Assembly: GCA_015499995.1 (NCBI GenBank)
Contig: JADNRV010000205.1
Location: forward strand, 1 to 64,000
Direction of reading: 5' to 3'
Length of the DNA stretch: 64,000 nucleotides
From: Flammula alnicola
Taxonomy: Eukaryota > Basidiomycota > Agaricomycetes > Agaricales > Strophariaceae
Shown here piece after piece: positions 55,818-64,000 of this stretch. Below the pieces are notes generated by a model. The model was not told where the DNA came from. It did no database searches and was given only the letters and a program-made list of their open reading frames with translations. The stretch's first letter is position 1; each line of letters begins with the position of its first letter. A program made the translations under genes and the position numbers.

Positions 55818-56666
55818 GTTGGCTCTCGGGTGCATGTGCAGGAAATATCCACAGACTCGCGCACATATGTTCAAGTGCCCTAAGCTCTTGATGCTACCTC
55901 ACAGGGCCCCGCACCTGGTGTGGGGTCTTGAGAAATATTTGAGCGACAACCCTAGTGCATTTGCGTTCAACCGGCCTCAGGCCGGAGTCAGATGAGAGAC
56001 TTCGGATGGGGGACGATCCTAGGTGCGGTTGGGGCCTTGGCCCAAGACCTAGTGCCCGCAGGTGTTTCCAGTTTGGTGTGATAAATCCCGCGAGGGCCGC
56101 AGCCGTGTTCGTTGCATGGCTTCGCTTGTGACTCTCTGAGTCTATGGCACGCATTGTCTGGAGGACCCGCCATGGTGTAACGACAATGTCGAGTTTGCCA
56201 ACGAAGTGGGGAGAGCTGGGCAAGCTTTGACTTCATCTGGGTGACCCCCCTGTCTACCCTTTTAATCCATATCTACCTTACGTTTGGTAGCGTTAACAAT
56301 GCCGTGCATCTGTATTTCCTGGGCTGCGAGGTCCGTTATTTGGGTTTCAGGCTGCTGCCCTGCGAGCAACCAACTCCTTTCTTTTGCTTTGGGTATTGTA
56401 GCGTACTCGTTTGGATTAGTTAGGGTCCGAGCAGCGATCGTGCGAAGCAGAAGACCACCCCTTCGTTTACCTCATCGGGACCTACTCGCAAGCAGGTCCT
56501 GATCCAGTACTCTGGCCCTGGGAAGCGCCCCAAGGACAGTAAGATCGTCGAGCTTCGGGACAAGATCGACAAAGGAGTCCGTGATGCAGCCAGGAATCTT
56601 CGGGTCCTGTCTGCCTCTCGTGCATACGAGGGCATCTCCCTCGCTACCTCTGGTGTGGCCAACGAG

Positions 56667-57969
56667 CAGTACTTTGCTGTGCCCCACCTATTCCAGTAGG
56701 AATGACTGGAATCCAGTGGAATGGGACTGGAATCCGGTGGAATGGAACTGGAATCTAGTGGAATAGACCAGATTCCAGTGGAATGAGACTGGAATCCGGT
56801 GGAATGGAACTGGAATCTAGTGGAATAGACCAGATTCCAGTGGAATGAGACTGGAATAGAATGAAATAGGACTGGAATCCACTAGAATGGACTGAAATAC
56901 ATTGTATTTTGATTCAATTTAGATGTCACATGTCACAGGCCCTTGAATTTGTCAAAAAAAGTCACGCTTATTCAGTATCCCAAATCCTTTTGCCAAAACC
57001 ATCCAGTAAAAACCAAATCTAAATATAGAAATTCAGGGTCCAAAATCATTTAAAATGGGTTGCTAAAACTGCAGGGTCCACCCTAATTTGGCTGGTGTCT
57101 GAAACCAAAAATTCAGACAGAAGTCATAGGTCACATCTGTCACACTTGTGTGACCTATACAAATCAACTCCTTTATATATTCTATTTGTCTATTTGAGAT
57201 ATCTATACTATAAATCAAAGAGGGACTTTCTTATGTGACAGACAAAGTCCTGTCACAGTTGGTCACAGACAAACAAGTCACACCTCTCTGTCGTTCTCTA
57301 AAACTAGGCTAATGGCACGTCCGTGCGAAGCATGGGTCTATTGCTAGTATACATTATGTGACTAACTCGTGAGTGATTCAGGGTCAATAAGGTACCATCA
57401 GATTTAGAATTTTGAGGAGATTCTAAATATATTTATATCATGTGATCCAGACAGGCAATATTACTGTATTTAGGCTGTTTTTGGAACTGTGGGAATTTTA
57501 TGCCCAAAAAGGCAATCATAGCACCTGCTCCAAAACCCATGTACCTTTTGAAATCATGTGATTTGCTGCTCTTGTTGATGAGAAAAATGCAAAAAACTCG
57601 CCCAAACCCGAGTCTTTTCAAAATCACCTGATCCAAATATTGAACTTCCTAATTTGGAATATGTCTTGGCACAGTTTCCAATTTTATTTCGATATCATAG
57701 ACAGGTACCGACATCTATTTCTATATATAGACATTAGAAATCACCAAATCATAATGCATTTTGATTTCATTCCAGCGGAATACCTGGTTGTTCCATTCCA
57801 GCCATTCCACTCCTGTGGCATTCCGGTCACCATTCCAGTGGAATCTCGGAATTTGCCCCTTTTTCAAAAAATTTCCAAATTTTGGCAGGATATTCCACCG
57901 GAATGGCCTCATATTCCACCGGATTCCACCGGATTCCGGTAGGAATAGGGGGGGCACAGCAAAGACCTC
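56667..57969. mobile_element. hAT-like element of the GGAAT subfamily, copy in LINE D ORF1 (1,303 bp)
   Basis: The duplication CCAACGAG (56659-56666, 57970-57977) brackets CAGTACTTTGCTGTGCC...GGCACAGCAAAGACCTC. Orientation is opposite to the nested copy at 44784-45904, whose interior it matches apart from a 146-bp Helitron-like insertion. Flanks hold GGAATCCAGT/ACTGGAATCC repeats (56700-56890, 57780-57950). Confidence 0.92.
57202..57347 (+). mobile_element. 146-bp Helitron-like non-autonomous insertion
   Basis: It begins TCTATACTATAAATC after an A and ends TCTATTGCTAG before a T, as Helitrons do (A-TC...CTRR-T). A hairpin GCACG-TC-CGTGC lies at 57315-57326, 18 nt before the CTAG end. The related element at 44784-45904 (inverse strand, about 45395-45410) shows the uninterrupted site GAGATA-TATATG. 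No target duplication, as expected for Helitrons. Confidence 0.85.
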
Positions 57970-58711
57970 CCAACGAGGCCGACCTCAACGTTATCCGTGG
58001 ATTCGTCCACGCTATCACCCCTACATCCGACACTCTTGACGTGTGGGTTGGGCTCCCCACCTCGAAGTCCTATCTTAAGGCTCTCGATCTACCTGCTTTC
58101 AGTGACTACGCCACTAGGGTTCCTACCACCGGCACGGAGGTGAAGATGGCGATGCTCGCCTCCCCTCTGTCCATGGACATCATGCTCGCGGGCCCCCCTC
58201 GCGTCATCCGCAACTCGAAGGCGAGCTCCACCGCCCACACCTTCTTTGAAATATATGACTCGCAATCGGGTCAACGTGCGAAGCGTCTTATCAACAAGAC
58301 CTTCATGTTCCATGGTAGGGTGATCCTCATTCGCCCGACCACAGTCAGCGCCGGCGTCCCCCTCTGCACTCGTTGCTGGAGGTGGGGCCACCCGAAGAAT
58401 TCCTGCAAAGCGCGCCAGCCGATCTGCGCTCGCTGCTCTGGCCCGCATGAGGTGGAGGTGCATCGCATCGCCGCCTCGTGCTGTAAACCTCATCCGGAGG
58501 CCAAGCCCCCGACCAAAGGCACTCCGCTTGGTACGGACTGCCCCCACACTGCGCGGTGCCCCTCGTGCCGCAAAGATCATTGGGCCTCTTTGAGCCATTG
58601 CTCGTTTTGGCGACACCGCTTCGGCCGTCCCTGGATCGAGGCTAAATATGCTGAGGTACGTGATTTCTGGCTAAATCGTCGTCCCACCCATCGCTCACAT
58701 AACGTAGCTTA

Positions 58712-61700
58712 ATGCCAGTACAACCCATGCTGGATGAGGTGCAGGTGTTGAGTTGGAACGTGGCCAGGGACGGGATGTCCCTGGATGTAATACTATCACA
58801 ATGTAACAACATATATAATATCATATTCGTTCAAGAACCCCCTTGGCGACACATAAGGACCGCCCCGTCTGCTAAAACCAGAAAGGGCGAGGATGTCATA
58901 GGCGCACCGAACCACCCAGATTGGCTGGCAATGGTCCGTGCGCCCACTACCGCTGATGAGCGACCCCGGGTTATGACCTACGTTTCGACTAGGCTGGCCC
59001 GGTATCGTCCGTCTATACGAAGGGATGTGATTGATCACCCCGATATACAGGTCCTGTTACTCTCAACAAGTGCCGAGACCTTCTTTTTGATGAATGTCTA
59101 CTCTGACGCGGATCATGGGGCCATTAACTGGCTCAAGAACCACGATCATGCACTTCCCCGGTTCCTATTCATGGGCGGGGACTTTAACGCACACTCTGAG
59201 GACTGGGACAAAGGTCACAGTGGTCGGGAGGGATGCGCTCTCTCACTGCAGCAGTCTGCTGCTATTCTTGGGCTTGAACTGGCTGCTTTTGGCAATCCAG
59301 GGCCCACACACATACCAAGAGATCCCACCAAGCGCAAAACAGTGATCGATCTGGCCTTCGTCCCACCTAATCAGGTGATCGACAATACCACTGTCCGATG
59401 CCCGGACATCCAACTCAGATCGGACCATATTCCGATCTCGACTACACTGGACATCTCTCCCGCCCCTGACGGGGCAGTTCGGATGTCTCTTCCTACTGAT
59501 GATGTTCCGGCATTCATCAATTCTATCAGCTCTGGGCTCTGGGCCATTGACCCGACTGCCCCTCTGAATACCGAGGAACAGATCGAGGCTGCTGCGCAAG
59601 CGGTGGTGTTGGTCTTCTCTTCTGCGTGGGATTCCCATGCCAAAGAGTCCTTTGTTACCCAGCGATCTAAGCCCTGGTGGACCCAGGAATGCTCAGATGC
59701 CCTTGACACATTCCGGCGCAGTCGCCTGCCTGAGGACTGGAAATCTTTTCAGAAGACCGTCCGAGATGTCAAGCGCGAATTCTTCGATCATCAGATCCAT
59801 GAAATTGTGTCTGCCAACAAGCGCCCGTGGGACCTCATGAATTGGGTCCAGCAGCGTAAACTTCCTCCCTGTGAGGCTCCTCATTATCGTGGTGAGCCTT
59901 GCAATGACATGCCCGCCCTCTGGGACGCGCTCCACGGCACCTATAACTCTGCCTCTGACAGAGTGTTTGATGCCGATTTGTTGAACTCTCTCCCTACTTT
60001 GCCTGTTAGGGAGTGGGTCCGTTTCTCCGCACTGGAACTCACAGAGGCTCTCTCTGCGTGTTCTGGTCTGTTCGCTCCGGGTCCGGATCATGTCAATTGG
60101 TCCCACCTGAAGGGGATAGTACGGCGCGACCCTCATGCCATTGAGGTGCTTCTCTCGATTGCCAATGCCTGCATGCATGTGGGGTACTGGCCATCTGTTT
60201 TTAAGGATTCGCTTTCGGTAATTATACTCAAGCCGAATAAGCCATCCTATTCTGCACCTAAGGCATTCAGGCCTATTGTTCTCCTGAATACCATTGGTAA
60301 ATTAATCGAGAAGATGATCTCGAATCGCATTCAGTTCGACGTAGTCGGGCTGGATATTTTCCATCCTAACCAGGTGGGTGGAGTGCGTCAACGCTCCACT
60401 GAGGATGCTGGGCTCTTTCTGACACACATTGTGCGTGCAGGGTGGGCCAAGGGTTTAAAGACTAGCGTGGTCGCTTTTGATCTTGCTCAGTTTTTCCCTT
60501 CACTTAATCACGATGCGCTTGTGATTATTCTTCGAAAACTTGGCTTCCCTCCCCTGGTGGTCAAGTTTTTCGCATCTTATCTGATAGAGAGGAAGACGCG
60601 GTATGCGTGGAATTCCTTCTTGTCAGACCCTTTGCAGGCGGACGTGGGGGTGGGCCAGGGATCAGCCTTGTCCCCTGTCCTGTCGGCTATCTACTTGGCG
60701 CATATCATGCGCCTGTTCGAGAGGCGGTGCCTTGACCTTGGGTTGAGGGTCGACCTTCTCTCTTATGTTGATGATGGCACACTCATTGTTCAGGATGAGT
60801 GGCTGGATCATAATATTGCGATGCTGAAGAAGGCATATGCTGTTATCTTCGAGTTGTTCAAGGCTTTTGCCTTGGCGCTCGAGCATGACAAGTCTGAGAT
60901 CTATCATTTCGACAGATCTCATGCTTATTATAATCCTGGCATCGATCTCGGGTATGCACCTTACACCGGAGATCGTGCTAATTATCTCAAACCCAAGCCG
61001 TTTTGGCGGTACTTGGGCTTTTATTTTGATCGAAAACTCACATTCAATGAGCACGTTAGGTATTACTCCACCAAGGGTTTTACATTGGTTGTTTCGATGA
61101 AGATGCTTGGCTCCTCTACCTGGGGACTTCTGCCTATGCAGAAGCGCCTCCTTTATCGCACATGTGTGGTTCCCATATTCATGTATGGGTATCGCATGTG
61201 GTTCTTCAAGGGTGCTCGGAACAAGGGCCTCATTAAACAGCTTACGCAAGTGCAACGTAAAGCTGCTCTCTGGATTACGGGTGCATTCCGTACTTCACCT
61301 TCGGGAGGGGTGGAGGCCCTTGCGGGCCTCCTACCCATCCCTATACTTCTCGAAAGATTGCGCGACCGCTCTACAGTGCGGGTCGCCACTCTTTCGGACA
61401 CTCATCTGATCCGGTCATTCATGTCCGGATCATCACTTAAGCGTGCAACCCCCCATCCTATGTCGGTTGAACGCATGCCTCCTGCCCATCGCCGCAAAGT
61501 GATGGGTGCTCTTATGGACAACGTCAGTTATTCCACTGTCCCTGTTGAGTCTACGGAGCGTTTTGCTCCTGAGGCTCATCCGGGTTATCGAATCCTCGAT
61601 CGGTTCGCCGATCGGTTCAAGTGGCTTTCCAAGCCACGCTTTAGCAGGTCCCCAGATCCTGAAGCAGCTTGGAAGCTTATCTTGGATGCATCCCTGGAGT

Positions 61701-62593
61701 CTCTTGAGGACGATCCCGACGCTGCGTATGCCGGTGTTGATGGCTCCTGCCCTCCGGGGTGGCAAGCCGCCACTGGCGTTGTGATCAAACGGCAGGGCGC
61801 ACAGGTTTATTCTGGGTGTCATGCTGCCAGGAGGGCCTCGTCTACGGATGCAGAGCTCTTTGCTATTCGTGTTGCCATCTCCAATGCCGTTGGCTTTGGG
61901 AATGTCAAACGCATCACTATTTTCACTGATGCGATGCATGCCGCACGCCTCTCAGTGGATCCCTCTCTGCACTCCTTCCAGTCTCAGTCACTGATGGTGT
62001 GTCGTACACTTGAGCCGTGGCTCAGGTGTTCGCCTGACCATAAGGTTACTTTCATCGAGTCTCCCTCTGATATGGAGTGGGACATTCAAAACGAAGCGCA
62101 CGATCTTGTTGCTGGTATGCGCAGCGCTGCCGTCGTTCCTACCACCAAACTCTCTCTCCAGTATGTCCGCGATTTTGTGGACAAATCGGCACGCGCAGAT
62201 TGGAAACAAAGAGTTTCCGATCAGCCATTCCTGCTTGGCTCCACCTTTATGGAGCTGCAAGGGTTGAACGGAGATCCTGTCCAGCCTAGTCCCACTTGCG
62301 GGGGACCTTGGCTTGAAGCTGGCAGTCAGAGTGTCTCGCTCTTTGCCCGCATGTGCCATTTAATTACGAATCATGCGCCGATCGGCTCGTACTACGAGCG
62401 GTTCAAAATTGACGACCCTAGGGCCCTCGGTTGTGAGTGTGGGGTTTATCCTCAGACTCGCGATCATATATTCAAGTGCAAGAAACAGCCTTGGACTCGC
62501 CGGAAGCTGAAACTTGTTTCGGAGCTGGCGACGTATCTGTTGGAGCACCCCACGGCGTTCTCCTTCTCCCGGCACCCAGCTGGAGTCGGATGA
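58712..62593 (+). CDS. LINE D ORF2: endonuclease, reverse transcriptase, RNase H (1,293 aa)
   Basis: The longest intact frame in the window. The AP-like endonuclease (about residues 10-235) shows VLSWNVARDG, FVQEPPW, GGDFNAHSEDWD and SDHIPI, including the catalytic E, DxN and SDH. Reverse transcriptase (about 510-800) has FRPIVLLNTIGKL, FDLAQFFPSLNHD, GVGQGSALSPVLSAIYLA, LSYVDDGTLI (catalytic YVDD near 683) and KPFWRYLGFYFDRKLTF. RNase H (about 1005-1130) has YAGVDGSCPPGW, STDAELFAIRVA and IFTDAMHAARL; the usual GNExAD is replaced by NEAHDL. A zinc motif CECGVYPQTRDHIFKC lies near 1240. The ATG overlaps the ORF1 stop by one base. It carries out target-primed reverse transcription. Every motif is intact, so this copy may still supply the enzyme in trans. 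Confidence 0.95.
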   Translation: MPVQPMLDEVQVLSWNVARDGMSLDVILSQCNNIYNIIFVQEPPWRHIRTAPSAKTRKGEDVIGAPNHPDWLAMVRAPTTADERPRVMTYVSTRLARYRPSIRRDVIDHPDIQVLLLSTSAETFFLMNVYSDADHGAINWLKNHDHALPRFLFMGGDFNAHSEDWDKGHSGREGCALSLQQSAAILGLELAAFGNPGPTHIPRDPTKRKTVIDLAFVPPNQVIDNTTVRCPDIQLRSDHIPISTTLDISPAPDGAVRMSLPTDDVPAFINSISSGLWAIDPTAPLNTEEQIEAAAQAVVLVFSSAWDSHAKESFVTQRSKPWWTQECSDALDTFRRSRLPEDWKSFQKTVRDVKREFFDHQIHEIVSANKRPWDLMNWVQQRKLPPCEAPHYRGEPCNDMPALWDALHGTYNSASDRVFDADLLNSLPTLPVREWVRFSALELTEALSACSGLFAPGPDHVNWSHLKGIVRRDPHAIEVLLSIANACMHVGYWPSVFKDSLSVIILKPNKPSYSAPKAFRPIVLLNTIGKLIEKMISNRIQFDVVGLDIFHPNQVGGVRQRSTEDAGLFLTHIVRAGWAKGLKTSVVAFDLAQFFPSLNHDALVIILRKLGFPPLVVKFFASYLIERKTRYAWNSFLSDPLQADVGVGQGSALSPVLSAIYLAHIMRLFERRCLDLGLRVDLLSYVDDGTLIVQDEWLDHNIAMLKKAYAVIFELFKAFALALEHDKSEIYHFDRSHAYYNPGIDLGYAPYTGDRANYLKPKPFWRYLGFYFDRKLTFNEHVRYYSTKGFTLVVSMKMLGSSTWGLLPMQKRLLYRTCVVPIFMYGYRMWFFKGARNKGLIKQLTQVQRKAALWITGAFRTSPSGGVEALAGLLPIPILLERLRDRSTVRVATLSDTHLIRSFMSGSSLKRATPHPMSVERMPPAHRRKVMGALMDNVSYSTVPVESTERFAPEAHPGYRILDRFADRFKWLSKPRFSRSPDPEAAWKLILDASLESLEDDPDAAYAGVDGSCPPGWQAATGVVIKRQGAQVYSGCHAARRASSTDAELFAIRVAISNAVGFGNVKRITIFTDAMHAARLSVDPSLHSFQSQSLMVCRTLEPWLRCSPDHKVTFIESPSDMEWDIQNEAHDLVAGMRSAAVVPTTKLSLQYVRDFVDKSARADWKQRVSDQPFLLGSTFMELQGLNGDPVQPSPTCGGPWLEAGSQSVSLFARMCHLITNHAPIGSYYERFKIDDPRALGCECGVYPQTRDHIFKCKKQPWTRRKLKLVSELATYLLEHPTAFSFSRHPAGVG

Positions 62594-63163
62594 GGGACTC
62601 TGGGAGGGGGGCGATCCTGATCGTGGAGTGATCCGCGGTCAAATCTACTCGACTACTCGTGATGTGTTTCCGTTTGGCGGCGGGGAAGTTCCGCAAGTGC
62701 CTAGGGCCCTGGTCATCCCAGGGCCGGTGGCGTCGACTCTCTAAGCTGGCGTCATGCGCCGTCGACGGAGGACCCAGTTCGGTGGACGGCGGTGGGGGCT
62801 TCGGCTCCTGCTTAGCTATTACAACGTAAATTTTACCGTTGAACTGGGGAGAGTCTGGCAGGCTCTCTTCACTTTCGGGTGACCCCCCTTCCCATCCCAA
62901 TACTCTTATCTGCCATTCGTGCGGTAGTGTTAACAACGCTGCAACGTCGGACAATCTGTAGTTGCGAGACTACCTATCTGGGTTTCAGGCAGCTGCGCCG
63001 TCTCGCCCGCGCCGCGTTCACGCACGTCGCATGCTCGCCGTCGAGCTAACTTCTTTCTTTTGCACGTGTAGTATACCGCCTTCGTTTGTATTAGTTAGAG
63101 ACTGGACTGCTTTCGTGCATCGGTATAAAATTGATGATTTAAAAAAAAAAAAAAAAAAAAAAA
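62594..63163 (+). other. LINE D 3' UTR and poly(A)
   Basis: Starts with the TGAGGGACTC block that follows the ORF2 stop in every copy here, includes GGGTGACCCCCC and GTTAACAACGC family landmarks, and ends in a 23-nt poly(A). No gene. Confidence 0.8.
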
Positions 63164-63195
63164 GAGCTGCGATGGTGCATCGGAATATAAATTGT

Positions 63196-63227
<32 letters not shown>

Positions 63228-63315
63228 CAAAAAAAAAAGGTCTGGCGTCTGGGGCAACTGGCTCCAGTTCCTCCAGACCAGCGGGGTGGAACAACGCATT
63301 GCCCACAAGTCGCCG

Positions 63316-63428
63316 TTTACAATGCGCCAGACGCTGTTTGCAGGGAGCCAGACCTGCATATCACCGGACCAAGTGTTATAATTGAAAGCATTCAATTTCG
63401 TGATTTGGGGCATGTGTAAAGAAGACAT
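63316..63428 (-). pseudogene. Copia gag N-terminus
   Basis: The minus-strand ATG at 63428 begins MSSLHMPQITKLNAFNYN, then TWSGDMQVWLPANSVWRIV, the typical start of UBN2 gag proteins. The frame runs into the LINE L insertion at TTTACAATGC and continues at 53200. Confidence 0.88.
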
Positions 63429-63811
63429 GATTGCGAGGGATCCGTGGAGAGTGGAGGAGTGCGAGTTGGCAGGGATATGCAGAATAGTGTCCGGATATGT
63501 GTAAATGAGTTGTACGGCGTTCTGTGTACAGTAGGTGCAGCGAACTTGGAAATGAAATGAAAGTGTAAACTAGAGTATTCTAGACAACACTATATAAAAG
63601 TGTATGTAACTCAGAGTCCAGGCGGTTGTTCTGAGCGCAACTCAGCCCTAATGGTGTGCAAGCTCATCCTTACTAGCAGCGGCAATATAAGGCTGGGCCT
63701 GGCAAGGGTTTACAAGTAATGAGAGGTAATATGCCTGATGAAAGCTAACTACTAATAGATTTCGTTCCCAAAACACCTGTTTGAAGCGCTTAGAGCGCAG
63801 GGCCCACAACC
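63429..63811 (-). other. Copia leader between 5' LTR and gag
   Basis: 383 bp of non-coding leader with A/T- and G-rich stretches. A primer-binding site should lie just inside the LTR (minus strand, from 63811); the first bases there are GGTTGTGGGCCC and I cannot assign a tRNA primer. Confidence 0.55.
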
Positions 63812-64000
63812 TGTTAAAGGTGGCAAGCGCGGGAACGTGTGATGCAGCTGTGCGCCTAATATGAGCAACTCGAAGCGAGGGACACAGGAGCTACAGTGAG
63901 CTGAAGTCCAGAGTGAGTAACTAATTGTATTGGGCAAAATACTAACTACTTGCCTGAAGTCCAGAGTGAGTAACTAAGGACTTCTGGCAAATGTCAAAAG
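63812..64000 (-). repeat. 5' LTR of split copia element (partial, runs off the window)
   Basis: Begins TGTTAAAGGTGGCAAGC and matches 35593 onward nearly base for base (for example two TGAAGTCCAGAGTGAGTAACT blocks). With the 3' LTR at 35593-35958 it defines a copia element stretched to more than 28 kb by nested insertions. Confidence 0.9.

Larger units (their letters stand above)
56445..58712 (+). pseudogene. LINE D ORF1, gag-like zinc-knuckle protein, interrupted
   Basis: Coding pieces are 56445-56666 (KQKTTPSFTSSGPTRKQ, IVELRDKIDKGVRDAARN) and 57978-58712; the frame joins exactly as ...GVANE-ADLNV once the hAT-like element and one duplicate are removed. The second piece has LINKTFMFHGRVILIRPTT and the knuckles CTRCWRWGHPKNSC, CARCSGPHEVEVHRIAASC and CPHTARCPSCRKDHWASLSHC. 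It would bind LINE RNA. The start codon lies beyond the 5' truncation. Confidence 0.88.
56444..63163 (+). mobile_element. LINE D, near-complete Tad1-like retrotransposon
   Basis: Inserted in LINE F's 3' UTR with a 15-bp duplication carrying two mismatches (56429-56443 GAGCAGCGATCGTGC; 63164-63178 GAGCTGCGATGGTGC). It has ORF1 (5' part missing, split by a hAT-like element), intact ORF2, a 3' UTR (62594-63140) and poly(A) (63141-63163). It lacks the ORF1 start and 5' UTR, so it is slightly 5'-truncated. Confidence 0.88.
55121..63238 (+). mobile_element. LINE F, chimeric, with LINE D inserted in its 3' UTR
   Basis: The duplication GGTCTGGCGTCTG (55108-55120, 63239-63251) inside LINE L brackets everything from the unidentified 5' segment to the second poly(A) (63202-63238). 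LINE F's own sequence is 55121-56443 and 63164-63238. The first 697 bp is the segment shared with LINE C; from 55818 it is ORF2 C-terminus (zinc motif, frame MCRKYPQTRAHMFKC) and the 3' UTR. Confidence 0.85.
53201..63315 (-). mobile_element. LINE L (minus), carrying a solo LTR and LINE F inside
   Basis: The duplication TTTACAATGC (53191-53200, 63316-63325) within copia gag marks the unit. LINE L's own sequence is 53201-54025, 54387-55120 and 63252-63315: poly(T), 3' UTR, the ORF2 C-terminal half (terminal zinc CTCGVYPQTCNHLFGC, RNase H YAGVDGSVPPGPW, IFMDSMHAARMSVD). It is 5'-truncated at 63315. Insertions inside it are the solo LTR and LINE F. Confidence 0.88.

Overview
The window is a stack of nested transposable elements from a fungal genome, most likely an Agaricomycete (mushroom-forming basidiomycete). 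The reasons are a Kyakuja-Dileera-Zisupton (KDZ) transposase linked to a TET/JBP-type dioxygenase, Tad1-like LINEs with endonuclease, reverse transcriptase and RNase H, and spliced genes with 45-60 nt introns (GTAAGT/GTGAGT...CAG/TAG). I found no gene outside mobile elements and no standard tRNA, rRNA or CRISPR array.

The centrepiece is a 26.9 kb KDZ transposon (6560-33445). It sits inside a LINE, is flanked by an 8-bp duplication (GTGCCAAG) and has long terminal inverted repeats (TIRs). Both TIRs carry arrays of CAG/CTG palindromes. Between the TIRs lie six spliced genes: a TET/JBP dioxygenase (+), an unknown 338-aa protein (-), the transposase (-, 10 exons, frame-consistent, about 1,109 aa), an unknown protein (+, broken by a frameshift and a hAT-like insertion), a 718-aa protein with a paired-cysteine zinc cluster (-) and a 462-aa repeat protein (+). 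Five of the six read intact. The pentamer CCGAG is strongly enriched in the dioxygenase gene and appears common through the element.

1-6559 holds a degenerate LINE (A) and the 5' part of a second LINE (B). B is split by a hAT-like element (3960-6220) and then by the KDZ element; it resumes at 33446 and ends in poly(A) at 35384.

35593 to the window end is a single Ty1/copia element on the minus strand. It has been pulled apart by LINEs G and I, by LINE L, and by elements nested within them: solo LTRs, hAT-like elements, a 616-bp MITE, a 146-bp Helitron-like insert and further LINEs. Its 3' LTR is at 35593-35958, reverse transcriptase/RNase H at 36093-37338, integrase/reverse transcriptase at 41574-42640, gag at 52570-53200 and 63316-63428, and its 5' LTR runs off the end from 63812. 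The best-preserved autonomous retroelement is LINE D (56444-63163), with an intact 1,293-aa ORF2 overlapping ORF1 at a TAATG stop/start.

Target-site duplications read directly from the sequence date most insertions relative to one another. Two unrelated LINE copies (C and F) carry the same unidentified segment fused to their 5' truncation points, which suggests template switching onto one particular RNA.
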